Positions 46,150 through 57,402 of a stretch of DNA of 64,000 nucleotides are shown here, in pieces. Every line of letters begins with the position of its first letter. The stretch's first letter is position 1. Origin of the DNA: Cristatella mucedo (Eukaryota > Bryozoa > Phylactolaemata > Cristatellidae); assembly GCA_009760855.2 (NCBI GenBank), contig WPIO01000050.1, positions 2,621,501 through 2,685,500 on the forward strand. Direction: 5' to 3'. The position numbers and the translations under genes are program-made. The notes beneath the pieces were generated by a model, which searched no databases, was not told the DNA's origin, and was given only the letters and a program-made list of their open reading frames with translations.

Positions 46150-48110
46150 TGTTGTACTTAAATCGTTTGGCTGTAAGACCTGCAGCTTTTCGAACGGGAT
46201 ATCCTTCGATTCTTTTGCCTCTGGGTCCCCATCAGATATGATGCTTCTCTAAGATGTTATCTGTATACCTTGTGCTCTACGTGTCAGCTTGTTTACCAAG
46301 AAGTTCTCAGAGTTCCCGTTAAATATTTCTGAGTGACAGTCCCAAATTGATCACAGCTGACCGGAATTGAAGTTGCCCATTCTGTAGCGGTCCAAGCGAA
46401 CGATCACCCAGTTTCACGTCTTCTATGTCTCAGAAATTCTCGAAAAGATTATTGCTAAGCAGTTCACAGCGGAAATTTAAAAGCGTAAATCGTCAGACAA
46501 ATTGCAATTTCCATTCAAGAGACTACACTTCATCACTACTGCTTTGCTCAGGGTAACTAGCTATAGTCAATGCAGAGATGAAGGCAGGATTGTCACAAAC
46601 TTAATCCTGCTAGATCTAGCAGCTTTATTTGACACTATTGATCATGATAAAATCGTTGACCAAGTACAAACGGCCTTTTGTCTGGCAAAACTACTCACTA
46701 GCCGTGTTTCTCATGGTACTTGTCCAATCTCGCTCAAGCTGTATCATGTTGGGTTCATTCATTATATATCAGAATATTCGCCTGTTGAATACCGCAAGAT
46801 TCTGTACTTGTTTTTTGCTGCTCTCTATTTATTGTGAGTAGCTGGAAAAGTGATTCGGGCTAGTAGAGTCAGCTATCACTTGGATTCGGACAATACTCGG
46901 CTGTACTTGTCGTTTAAGCCACTGGAGTATGCTTCCGAACTGACTTCCAGACATTTGATCCTCGATTTAGGCAAATTTCCCCAAACTTGACAGTGAGAAA
47001 GTGGATCTCAAACTCAAATTACACCTCAAGCCTATGGCTGGACTTGGAACTGCTTTTCAAATATATGTGCCTTTCGGTGAGCCGTGATGGCACGCTAGGT
47101 AAGGCAGTTGCTTTCACGACCTCGGTCCCGAGGTCTTGGTTAGATTCCTGAGTTGGGCGATTCTGTATCGCCACTGCAAGCGGTGTTGATAGCCGTACAT
47201 GCTCTTCTGTCGCTACAAAAAAGAGGATGTTTCATCAGCTAGGATTTATTTATTTGTGTGCAACCTTCAACTTGTGCTCAGAGCTAAGGTGTCGTCTTCG
47301 ACAACTGCTGCAATTTAACAGTTTCATTAAAAACATTGTGGCTACAGCTAGCCACTGCGTCCGATTCCTTTTTAAAATTATGGAATGACTACCAAGACGA
47401 CTTGTAAAACATGTGTGCAGCTTCTGGTTTCCGGCTGAGGTTGATTAATTGCATTCCATATTGGTTGGCCCACAGAGAAAGCCGCTAGGCCATCGCAGCT
47501 GGAGTTGAATGTAACTGCAAGACTAGCTACAAAATCTCACATCACAACACGTGTCTTCCTTGCTGAAAGAGTCGCACTAGCTTCCGGTTGATCATCGGAT
47601 ATGGACTTAAGTTCCTGTGCTGCACCACGACACCCACCATGGCTTGGCTGTTAATAACCTAGCTAAAAAATAGCACCAGTTCAGCCTCCATTTGCACGCA
47701 TGTCCGACATGTGGACGGTGTATGAGCCGTTCTTTCCTCCTCTTAAAGAAATTGGCTAAATAATCTGGCTAAGGAAATTGTAAGCACTGCTGATCCTGCA
47801 CTGCCGACCCTGCACTGCTGATCCAATATTCACCCTTCATGATTCACCCCCACAACTAACTTTTTTTGACACCGGCATCTACTTTCCTGCTGCTGACAAC
47901 GGCGTATCCTTTCCAGCCATCCTAAGCTGCTGCATCTGTGCTACTTACTTCCAAGACTTCCCTTTTTTATCCACTATACTTCTTGCTGTCAGTTTTTGTG
48001 TGAGATTAAGTGTGTCAGTTAGTGATTGCATACCAACAGCAACTTAGGCGTTGAGTGGACTACTAAAATCTAGTGCCTAACTTACACTTGGTGCTTTGGC
48101 TTCGTATAGT
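46150..48110 (+). mobile_element. Old LINE-B copy with a SINE-A inserted
   Basis: Broken translation shows RT blocks in order: S-E-I-L-E-K-I-I-A-K-Q-F, TTALLRVTSYSQCRDEGRIV, LLDLAALFDTIDH, then a SINE-A, then G-V-V-F-D-N-like and HCVRFLFKI-like segments and the RT tail. It helps define LINE-B upstream of its common 3' fragments. Confidence 0.7.
47075..47268 (+). mobile_element. SINE-A, most complete + strand copy
   Basis: Head GGTGAGCCGTGATGGC with A-box-like sequence, a decayed B box (GGTTAGATTCC), the conserved body with TCGCCACTGCAAGCGG, and an ATTTATTT tail. Inserted in old LINE-B. Confidence 0.8.
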
Positions 48111-48576
48111 TAAATACAGAGACAAATACCATTTAACAATTCAAGGTATCTTACTTGTCAAAGGTCTCACTAACAGGCGGCTATATATGTCTTGATATTT
48201 TATTTAACAAAGTTGCATAACGTGATAAGGAGATATTTTTATCTCCACCAGCCGTACCTAGGTGTATTAAACCAAAGCAAACTCAGCCAAGTTCATTATA
48301 ATTTCGCAGCTTTCCGAAAGGAGCCTAAAACAGTTGTCTTTGAACGACTCACTGACCCGTCGCTATATGGTCAACCATCATCCGTATCAATTTTTTGCTG
48401 ACACTGTATTGCATAGTCTAGTTTTTAAGAACGTTAAAGAATGAGAATGTCATGGAACTTCGAAAAATCCAGCATATGAATTGATAAGTCTAGTTTGATG
48501 CGTGGATGAGTGCCCCTTGGTTAAAAATACGTACCTGCACGTACTAAGCACTTCTCAACTAGCTTTTGGACTCGTT

Positions 48577-48672
48577 AGGTCTTTTATCGCTACTGTAAGT
48601 GGTGGTGATAGCCGTAAAGGCTCTTCTGTCGCTATAAAAAAGAGGCTGTTAAATCAGCTAGTATTTATTTAT
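48577..48672 (+). mobile_element. SINE-A copy, 5'-truncated
   Basis: Body from TTTATCGCTACTGTAAGTGG to the ATTTATTT tail. It ends at TTTACAG, which could act as a splice acceptor. Confidence 0.8.
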
Positions 48673-48802
48673 TTCTTTACAGGTCGGAATAATACGAGAG
48701 GTTGCGACATACCTGACTGGTGCAACCAGGCTGGGCCTTGGTGTGGTGGTGCTGAAATACCCATCACCCACCAGAAACATCGCAAGGATACTACCTAGAT
48801 GA
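48673..48802 (+). other. Candidate terminal exon downstream of a SINE-A tail
   Basis: After TTTCTTTACAG two frames are open for 38-43 residues: one reads RNNTRGCDIPDWCNQAGPWC, the other EVATYLTGATRLGLGVVVLK. Both end within a few bases of each other (TAG at about 48796-48798, TGA at about 48800-48802). Neither is recognised, and the acceptor may be a chance product of the SINE tail. Confidence 0.25.
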
Positions 48803-49732
48803 ATAGAAGTGCCGACGCTGATAGAAGTAGTTCACAGAGGCACGCAGACATGGCAACCGAGCGACTAAGCAGAATTAAGGCAGCGTGTCCCAATTTTCGA
48901 CTGGATTAGGTCGTTTTTCATTAATTTCTAGAGCCAGACATATATATTAAAACTGTAATGGGCGAGCGGCTGCTCGCAATCTGAGGCTGACAACGCCTTT
49001 TGCTAAAAAGCTTAGTGAAAAATGCTAAGGGAAACCGGATGTGGAGGCCCAAAGCGAACGAACGATTACGCCAGCTTATTTATTTGGGGAGCGAATCGCA
49101 ATGGCTATGGCAGAATCGAGGATCGAATTTTAGAGACCAAAATGATTGCCCACTTCAATTCCTAAACATTTTCAGGTAAAGTTATATCTTCATTGATTGA
49201 GAAGTGAGAAAGTTTTCATTATACTAACACAAGTAGCAGACAAATATTAATGGGCTTGCTATCTTATTAAAGGGGCAGTTTCTAGTGCTAGATAAATGTA
49301 TAGCTTCAGAAAAAGGCCGCTGGAACTTCAGTGTCGGTCGCATTTCTCGGGCGACCTCATATGTAATAACCTTAGTTACGAAGAGGGGCCACCTGGAAAA
49401 TTCAAATTTACCAGGATGTCTTCGCAGTTTAAGCCCAAACATATCCAGCTCTTTATTTAACGCGAATGATGAGATAATTGTTTTGTAGTCCTTGGACTAG
49501 CGGCCAGGCTTTGAGTGAAAATTGGTCCATATCCTTGGCTATGATGTATTTCATGAAAGAACGTCTAAAATAATGGCCAGAATAAACTTCGCATTGGCTA
49601 CCCTCTGACTATGAGTTTTACCTAATTGTGGTGAGCCATTGTTACTTTAGTGTAGTATGGGCTATTTTATACTAAAGGGCATTTTCGAGGAGCTTAGCTG
49701 TATAATGTAGTCTTGAATGATGCAGTGCCTCT
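48803..49732. other. Unassigned region
   Basis: No gene or repeat recognised. Short open frames on both strands at 49224-49488 lie on top of each other and lack support. Confidence 0.35.
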
Positions 49733-49862
49733 CTTAGCTGGTCTGATCCAGAGGATAAGGTACTCGCCCCGACTATGGTGAGGCCGTGGACTCGAGCGCT
49801 GACGCATATGAGAAGCACCTGAATAAAGATTAGGTCTCTTGTGGCGCTATGCAAATAGGTTG
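49733..49862 (+). mobile_element. SINE-B copy with LINE-A-type hairpin
   Basis: Head with GCTGGTCTGATCCAGAGG and TACTCGCCCCGACTATGG, a decayed B box, then GAAGCACCTGAATAAAGATT...GTCTCTTGTGGCGCTATGC. The order is the same as in the - strand copy at 862-1012. Confidence 0.75.
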
Positions 49863-49896
49863 TATACGAATATTTAAAGTAGCGGTCGCTCAACCG

Positions 49897-50382
49897 CATA
49901 CGCTGACCCGCAAGGCCAAGGTCACGTCTTGGCTCCTTCGTACCTACCTGAACTCCTGCATCAGTTTCAGCCTGTTCGCACCCTCAGGTCCTATGTGAAC
50001 GATAAAGTAGCTGTCCCATTCCTCCGCTTGAAGACCATAGGTGATAGAAGCTTTAGATCTGCAGGTCCTAGACTATAGAACTTGCTTCCACAATTCTTAT
50101 GCAACGACGAATAATCTCCTACTGCCGACTATGGCAAATCCTTTTCAGCGGTCCTGAGCTGCTACTTCTATGCTACTCACTACCTTAATTGCTCTCCTGT
50201 CTCTGCTATGCTTCCCACTTTCTTTATGTTGCGTGAGACGAAGTCTGTTGGCTACCAAATACGTACCGAAAGCCGCTCAGGCTGTGAGTGGGCTATACGA
50301 AACTCTCCTGCGTAACACCCACACAGTCTTTATGATTTCGTGGAGTTACAGACGGAGATACATTACATTACATTACTTATTA
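49897..50382 (+). mobile_element. LINE-B 3' fragment with (ACATT)n tail
   Basis: Encodes the RT tail in broken form and ends GGAGATACATTACATTACAT. Closely similar to 24235-24615. Confidence 0.85.
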
Positions 50383-50594
50383 TAAGACCAAGATCTTAAC
50401 GTCCAGCCACATGCTTGAGGTGTGCAATTGGTAGCATGTCAGTTCTATCGTCGCTAGGCTCTGAGAATCGGCCAACTTTCAGGATTGGTTTTCTGCCGTA
50501 TGAACATTAGGTTTATTACTCTCTACAGCTAATAGCTATGGTATAAATATAATGCTCTGTTTACCTGCGTCAGGCATCTCCTGACTTGGTAACG

Positions 50595-50709
50595 CATTAA
50601 AACAAACTAAAAAGCATATATTTATGATAGAATTTAGGGGTCAATGTGATTCGTCCTTCGTGTGCTGGTGGGTGCTGACATCGTTGTGTGCTGCCTCTAA
50701 CCACACTTT
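50595..50709 (+). mobile_element. LINE-A 3' UTR, left of nested insertion
   Basis: Matches the LINE-A 3' UTR read on the + strand, ending at CTAACCACACTTT where an antisense copy begins. Confidence 0.75.
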
Positions 50710-51249
50710 AATAATAATAGTAATAATAACAATGCACTTGATGAAGCGCAATCAGAGAACTTATTCTCTTTCTAGGTGCTTTACATTTGCTGCAAAAGGA
50801 AATGCAATTGAATGATGAGTAATATCATGCTTGATAAACAAACAAATGGAATAACATGGTTAGGGCTGACATGCACTTGGGTCAGCATGCAAATGTGGTT
50901 AGTGGCAGCATGCACAGTGTCAGCACGCATAAGCACATGTAAAACGAATCACAGGGACCCACTAAATGCTGTCCTAAATAGGTGCGTTTTTAAGTTTTTT
51001 TAAATGTGGTCAGGTCAGGGGATGTTCTGACGCAAGTCGGGCGGGAGTCCCGGGTTTTGGGAGCATACGAACTAAATGCACGGTCTCCAAAGGATTTGAG
51101 GTTTTTACTGGGTATTTGTAGACTGTTGGATTCCGAAAAGCGGGTGGTACGATGCTTGGCCTGATGGGGAGTAAATCTGAGAGATAGGCTGGAGCCAAAG
51201 AAGGAGGTGACCTAAAAGTGAGCGACAAAACCTTGAAGTCAATCCGTTT
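50710..51249 (-). mobile_element. Antisense LINE-A 3' end nested in a LINE-A 3' UTR
   Basis: ATT-type tail, hairpin, 3' UTR and the last RT codons up to AATCCG. The host LINE-A resumes with CATGCTGACCCC. Confidence 0.8.
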
Positions 51250-51405
51250 CATGCTGACCCCTGTGAATTTCAACCCTAAATGTTACTCTTGGTGTATATT
51301 TAGCATGCTGCCACTTACCATTTAATCGTGCTTCCTTTGCAGCAATTCTAAAACGCCTAAAAAGAGATTTATTACTTTGAGGACACTTTATTGAATGTGA
51401 GAATT
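51250..51405 (+). mobile_element. LINE-A 3' UTR and decayed hairpin, right of nested insertion
   Basis: Continues the 3' UTR and ends in AAAACGCCTAAAAAGAGATT and a decayed right stem. Confidence 0.7.
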
Positions 51406-51594
51406 ATATTTTCCCGGGCCTGGCTATTATCAAATCGGAAAGTCAGCCGATTATCGTCTTCATTAAATTCGCATCCACTGAGTCATCTTTCAGAAATATC
51501 TGCTTGGGTGTGTGAAAGTCATTTAGTGTGCAGCTTAGCCTGCATCCATGCAGCTGCAGTAAATGGCACTACAAATCGTATCGGACTATATTAG

Positions 51595-51677
51595 CTTGCC
51601 GTCAGCTGGCAGACAGCATTCTTACTGATGTGGAAATCGGTCGTCAGGAAGCTGTCACGACAGTTTTTGAGAGCCAG
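51595..51677 (+). CDS. Candidate exon, unrecognised product
   Basis: Acceptor ACTATATTAG and donor GCCAG|GTGAAA. Two frames are open. The more protein-like reads CRQLADSILTDVEIGRQEAV then T-T-V-F-E-S-Q. The phase is uncertain, so linkage to the next candidate is not established. Confidence 0.3.
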
Positions 51678-51980
51678 GTGAAAGCGGCCATCACCCCTCT
51701 ATACTGCTGTCAATCTAAGTCATTCATACAATCGTGTCATGTAAGGCATGTAATGTCACTGCCTACGACATGCAATCATTGATAAACCCACAGCTGTCGA
51801 CGATGCTTAGCAAAGACATCCGGTGCACACAGTTTGGTTCGAGACGAAGGCGATGACTAGCCTCACTTATTCATATGCATAAGGCCGTTCCCATTCCCCG
51901 TGGCTCTGAGGGTGACATTGCTCCGGCACTGGTAAATAAGTCCGTCTCATCATGCATTAGAATCAATTACAATTTTGCAG

Positions 51981-52060
51981 AGGCACTTTCCCTAATGGCT
52001 ACTCTCCGTTTGAGGAAGTAACACCACCCTTAGCTACACCATTCGCACCCCCTTATGTTG
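51981..52060 (+). CDS. Candidate exon, Pro-rich peptide
   Basis: Acceptor CAATTTTGCAG with a phase 2 start. Reads GTFPNGYSPFEEVTPPLATP then F-A-P-P-Y-V. The proposed donor G|GTACTT is weak, and without it the frame runs to a TAG near 52124. Low-complexity Pro/Thr content is compatible with a disordered segment. Confidence 0.3.
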
Positions 52061-52656
52061 GTACTTGTGTCATTTGGACTTCAAAAATAGCTCGCCTAAA
52101 ACTACGGATTGGATATTTCTCATAGGGCTAGCCACTAACTGTACTCATTCTAGCGGTTGTACTTAGTTGTGTCATGTCTACTCTGCTCGGTCCTTTTTCT
52201 TCGTGGAGACGCAATCGACAGGGCGTGGTCGTCATAAGGTCTTGCTGCAGCCGAGTGGTCCGAACGTGCGTCGTTCTGCATTTTAGAAATCTGCATGCTC
52301 TCAGACTACATTGCGATCCATCGCCGATCACATTGGATAGTGCGCCGATCGAGTGCTTTCTAAAGATGCATTCAATCAATGGTCCAAGGCATTTAACGTC
52401 GTTGATGTATAAATGAACTCAGTTCAAATCTTCTATCCCATGTATTTTCCAGCGAGATTCGTATAATAAAATTTCCACACTGAGAAACACTCGATGAATA
52501 TTTGTATTGTCATATCTGCATAGCCTTTAGTAGTAATATTCATTAGTTAGGGCGTGGATTTGCATGCGTTTTCCTGTAATATTGTTATCGCCTCAGCATA
52601 TTGCAAGCCTGGAGCCGATTCTCGAGCCTAAGTTTTACTTATCAGTGTACGCTCAT

Positions 52657-52751
52657 AGAGAGAGAGGATTAGAGAGAAAGAGAGATCGAGAGAGAGAGAA
52701 ACAGTCAAGAAGACTCTTTGGCACCCACCCCCTCGTATATTGAGCTATCTT

Positions 52752-52802
<51 letters not shown>

Positions 52803-52813
52803 TATACACAAAC

Positions 52814-52893
<80 letters not shown>
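52657..52893. repeat. GA, CA and CT microsatellite cluster
   Basis: An interrupted GA tract (52657-52703), then CA (52755-52801), then an almost pure CT tract (52818-52893). GA and CT tracts on the same strand are complementary. Long Ser/Leu and Thr/His frames here are repeat artefacts. Confidence 0.9.
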
Positions 52894-52896
<3 letters not shown>

Positions 52897-53900
52897 ATTT
52901 CCCTCTCTACAAAGAGGAAAGCCTCGGTCACACGAGGCGAGCCGCCTATGGAAGCTCGAGACACTCTAAATATTTTTAGCTGCATTTACAATTCTCCTAC
53001 AGTATGTGGCATATCGGATAATTGTTGCGAGGTATTTAGTCGTCTCCTAAGCTACGTACGAGGCCTCTCTCTGACGGACAGTAGCCTTCCAGTGCTTCTT
53101 TCTCTTAGCTTGTAGTATTTTTAAAGAATTTTGTTTAGGTAGATCCCGTGCATTGTGGACCAACATTTGGTGGCCGAAAATTCATGCCAATTCATGATTT
53201 CATCAATTGATTCAATTCAAAAAATCCACGCCACAGATATTTTATTTTCATTGCATTGGTGGATTTGCGATCAAAATCGAGGCAGAGACATAGGTGCTGG
53301 TCTCCTAAGGTGTAAATGAAACAGAGTATATCGGTTGTTAATATTTTTTATTCAGTACCAAGTCTACCCCAAGCCACAAGGTTAATGCGACAGGATAATA
53401 TTTATGAAATTAACTGCATAATTATGTTCAATATATATATGTATATATTTATATATGTGTGTACATGCATGTGTATACGTATGTGTATAATATACTCATA
53501 TAAACTTCCAAATAAAAAGTAAATATACAAGCATTTTAAATGGATAAAGCAACCATTTTTACAAAAAGACAGGTTGCGTATTCACTTTGCAATTATACGT
53601 AATTCTTATAAAGCCCCCATAGTTTAAACATCAAATATTATGCTACTTCCTTATATAGAGTAATTTTACTCTCCGGCTCGGTTCTGCATGCTGTCTGACT
53701 CTTACTTAGAATTGTCTAAAAGGTTTTATTTAGCTTGCTACATCTAAAATTATATCTTGCTAATGCAGAACTGTTATCAGCAGTGTTGCTTAGATGTGTC
53801 TCTGCTTGTTTAGTTTGATCTTTCGGCAGCTTTTGATACCATCGTTCACAATGTTCTTCTAGAGCACCTCTCATCTCGCCAGGGCATCACTGGCACTGCT

Positions 53901-54176
53901 TTGCAGTGGTTCAGGTCCTATCTCAACAGGCGATTCCAGAGTATTGACGTGAATGGACAAAGACCATCTGAGGTACCTCTGAAATATAGGGTACCTCAGG
54001 GAATCGTGCTAGATCAGGTTTTGTTAACGGTTTATACTCACCCCCTTGCTGCTGTGATTGCCGAGCACAATCTAGGCTTTCACTTTTATGCGGATGACAC
54101 CCAGTTGTACCTTTGGTTTGATCCCTCCCAACCTTCGAGCATCTCAAATTTTCTCAACACTTGCTGCATGCATTGA
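53901..54176 (+). pseudogene. LINE-A RT palm segment with YADD
   Basis: 91 residues including VPLKYRVPQG (Gly of the usual GVPQG replaced by Arg) and [12 protein letters not shown] frameshift near 54165 moves the rest into the frame of 54088-54555. Confidence 0.85.
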
Positions 54177-54555
54177 TGACATCAGCACATGGATGGCTGC
54201 AAATTTCCTAAAACTAAACAACGATAAAACTAACTTACTAGTTATGGGCACACCCAGTGTGATTCAATTGAAAAGGCTGGAGCTCAAAATTAGCTCTGCC
54301 AGCATATCTCCAGATAAATCAGCTCGTAATCTGGGTGTCATATTCCAAAGCGACCTCTCGTTAGACGACCACATCAGCTCCGTAGTCAAATCTGCCTACT
54401 TAAAGCTACATAATATTGCTAAACTTCGGGCTTGTTTAGATAAGGATACCACATCCAAGTTAATCCATGCATTCGTGACATCTCGTTTCAACATCAGCAA
54501 CTCAATGCTTACTGGCCTACCGGCATGTGAGATCAGGCGATTGCAGCTGTTGTAA
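54088..54555 (+). pseudogene. LINE-A RT segment after YADD
   Basis: Reads LACIDDIS-like ([18 protein letters not shown]), then NLGVIFQSDLSLDDHISS and LPACEIRRLQLL. It ends at a stop, after which the tail is broken. Confidence 0.85.
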
Positions 54556-55170
54556 AACTCCACAGCTCGGCTTGTCTGTCGTGCTTATTGCAGCTGCCAT
54601 ATCACACCACTTCTCGCCGACCTGCACTGGCTACCAGTCGAACAATGAATTGACTTTAAGGTTTTGTCGCTCACTTTTAGGTCACTTCATCATTTGGCTC
54701 AAGCCTATCTCTCAGATTTACTACCCCATCAGGCATCGTACCACCCGCTTTTCAGAATCCAGCAGTTTACGATACTTCGTACAAAAAATCAATTCGTTTG
54801 GAGACCGTGCATTTAGTTCTAATGCTCCCAAAGCCTGAAGCTCCCTCCAGACTTGCGTCAGAACATCCCCTAACTTGACCACATTTAAAAAGAACTTGAA
54901 AACACCTATTTAGGATCGCATTGTGTGGATCCCTGTGATTCGTCCTTTAGGTGCTTATGGGTGCTGACCTTGTGCATGCTGCCACTAACCACTTTTGCAT
55001 GCTGACCCTGTGCATGTCACCCCTAACCATGTTATTGATTTTGTTCGTTTATCAAGCTTAACGTTGTTCACCATTCAATTGGATTTCTCTTTGCAGCAAA
55101 TGTAAAGCTCCTAGAGAAAGATTGAGTTATCTGAGGGCGCTCTTTCAAGTGCACTATTATTATTTTTACT

Positions 55171-55499
55171 GTTATATGCAGCCACTGTATTTTATGAAAA
55201 TATCCCCAGCCCAGCACTGCTTGTTTTTTTTACGTACTCCTCTATTTCTCTTTGACCTCTATCTCTTCTTTTCATCTTTGACTTCTAGTTTAACTTCAAG
55301 TTTACTTCTACTTTAGGTTCTTTATGTTCTCTCATTTCTCTCAGTTCATTTTTTTCCAAAGATTGAAACTCACTGAGGACTGATATGATCATCATATTGC
55401 GAATTTATTTATAAGGTGGCTGATTCATGCTGACATTTAACGAACGCCTTGCTTGTGGGCTCATAAGTGCTAAGTTTAGTACGGCTTCATTATTTTAAT
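55171..55499. other. Spacer between LINE-A copies
   Basis: T/C-rich stretch around 55220-55320, no gene seen. Confidence 0.4.
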
Positions 55500-55845
55500 G
55501 ATATTTATCAATTTTTTATGTAGTGCTCTACGATGGGTGCATCTTTTCCTGGGCACTTTACATATGCTGTAAGGAAAATGTGCAAATATAATTAAGTGCA
55601 AATTTGCAACATCACTAGGAATGAGATTTTTAGATGCGACAGGCAAAGAGTGAACGTTTAGATTCGGTTAGTAGCAGTTGGCACAGATTCGGCCGGAATA
55701 AGTACACAAGGAACTAATAGTAAGAACAGACTAAATGTTGTTATACACAGCTGGGCTTTAAGCTACTTTATAAGTGTCTCCATATCAGGGGGATTTTGCA
55801 TCGTAAGTCGGGAGGAAGTGCAGGGCTTTAAGGGCGTACGAAGTA
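55500..55845 (-). mobile_element. Old LINE-A 3' fragment
   Basis: Decayed hairpin and 3' UTR landmarks, ending at the equivalent of GTCGGGAGGGAGT...GCGTACGAA, where a younger same-strand copy begins with an ATT-type tail. Confidence 0.65.
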
Positions 55846-57295
55846 ATAATAATATAATATTAATAACTCACTATATAAAGCTTCCTCCGAGAACTTAATC
55901 TCTCTCTAGGCGCTTTACATTTGCTACAAAGAGAAATCTAATTTAATGGTTATTAAAATCATGCTGATAAACAAACAAAAATGAATAACATGGTTTGGGG
56001 TGACATGCACAGGGTCAGCATTCAAATGTGGTTAGTCGCAGCATGCACAGTGTCAGCACGCATAAGCACATCAAGGACGAATCACAGGGACCCACTAAAT
56101 GCTGTCCTAAATAGGTGTGTTTTTAAATTCTTTTTGGGTGTGGTCAGGTCAGGGGATGTTCTGACTCAGGTCGGGAGGGATTTCTAGGCTTTGGGAGCAT
56201 ACGAACTAAATGCACGGTCTCCAAAGGATTAAAGGTTTAGATGAGGTATTTGAAGACTGTTGGATTCCGAAAAGCGGGTGGTACGATGCTAGGCCTGATG
56301 GGGTGGTATATCTGAGAGATAGGCTAGAGATAATGAATGAACTTACCTAAAAGTGAGCGACAAAACCTTGAAGTCGTTCCGTTGCTTGACTGGTAGCAGG
56401 TACAGGTCGGCGAGAAGGGAGTAATGTGCTAACTGGGACGCTCACGACAGAAAAGCCTAGCTGTGGAGTTTAGCACCAGCTGCAATCGCCTGATTGCACA
56501 TGCTGGTAGGCCAGTAATCACTTAGTTGCAGAAGTCGAGACGGGATGTCACGAATGCACGGACCAACTTAAAAGTGGTATCCTTATCTAAATAAGACCAA
56601 ATTTTTAGCAATGTTATGAAGCTGAAAATAGGCAGATTAGACTGTGGCACTGGTATGGTCGTCTAACAAGAGGTCGCTTTGGAATATGACAAATAGATTT
56701 GGAATATGTGGCAGAGCCAAAATAGATTTCGGGAGCCCATAATTTGCAATTTATTTTTATTGTCACAGATAAACACAATGTCTTCCTATCAAGTAGAGTA
56801 AGCATTTTAAAGTTCCGTCACTAAAGTTTTAGGTCTCAAGATCGATCAAAAGTTTCTAGAAAAATCTCGCAGCATCACTGGCACTGCTCTGGGGATGTCC
56901 TATATCAATTTTTATTGTCATTTAGTTTTAGAAAATTTGCAGCCATTCATGTGGGGATGTCATCAATACATGCAGCGAGTTGAGAAAATTTGAGGTGCTC
57001 GAAGGCTGGGAGGGATTAAAGCAAAGTTACAACTAAGTGTCATCTGCATAGAAGTTAAAGCCTAGATTGTGCTTGGCAATCACATCAGCAAGAGGGAGAG
57101 TATAAACCGTGAAAAGAACCGGATCTAGCATGGAGCCCTGAGGTACGCCATACTTCAGAGGTACCTCAGATGATCTTTGTTCATTCATGTCAATACTTTG
57201 GGGTCTCCCACTGATATAGGACCTGAACCACTGCAGAGCAGTGCCAGTGATGCCTAGGCGAGATGAGAGTCATTCTAGAAGAACATTTTGATCGA
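55846..57295 (-). mobile_element. LINE-A copy with an internal inverted insertion
   Basis: Tail, hairpin, 3' UTR and RT C-terminus to about 56720. Foreign sequence occupies about 56767-56905. The element then continues (YADD region about 57040) to AGATGAGAG at about 57270. Same strand as the older fragment at its left. Confidence 0.8.
56767..56905. other. Templated insertion built from nearby inverted sequence
   Basis: The left 69 bp are the reverse complement of 57550-57618. The remainder (about 68 bp) resembles the reverse complement of about 57215-57297 with small deletions. A near-duplicate TTTTTATTGTCA flanks the insertion on both sides. Confidence 0.8.
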
Positions 57296-57402
57296 TCGAT
57301 AACGTAACGGCGGATAAGGTAATGCAGTAATAACGGATAACGGTGTATAAAGTAACTGCAGATAAAGTAACTGTGGACGGTGGATAAAGTAACGGCAGTT
57401 TC
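57296..57402. repeat. Short tandem repeat related to GGATAAAGTAACGGC
   Basis: Irregular copies of GGATAA, GTAACGG and GTAACTG, some with a 15-20 bp period. No gene seen. Confidence 0.75.

Larger units (their letters stand above)
51406..53804. other. Unique-looking region with candidate exons and microsatellites
   Basis: Free of recognised LINEs. Contains two short candidate exons on the + strand (51595-51677 and 51981-52060) and GA/CA/CT repeats. A TA-rich stretch lies at 53428-53510. A gene may lie here, but no continuous model can be built by eye. Confidence 0.4.
53805..55170 (+). mobile_element. LINE-A copy, 5'-truncated in RT
   Basis: Starts at F-D-L-S-A-A-F-D-T-I-V-H, runs through YADD and the RT C-terminus, the 3' UTR, the hairpin and an ATT tail. 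The catalytic region is intact over its length, but stops follow in the C-terminal part. Confidence 0.9.

Noticed and set aside
52653-52985. Frames rich in Arg/Glu, Ser/Leu and Thr/His
   Set aside because: Translations of the GA, CT and CA microsatellites.
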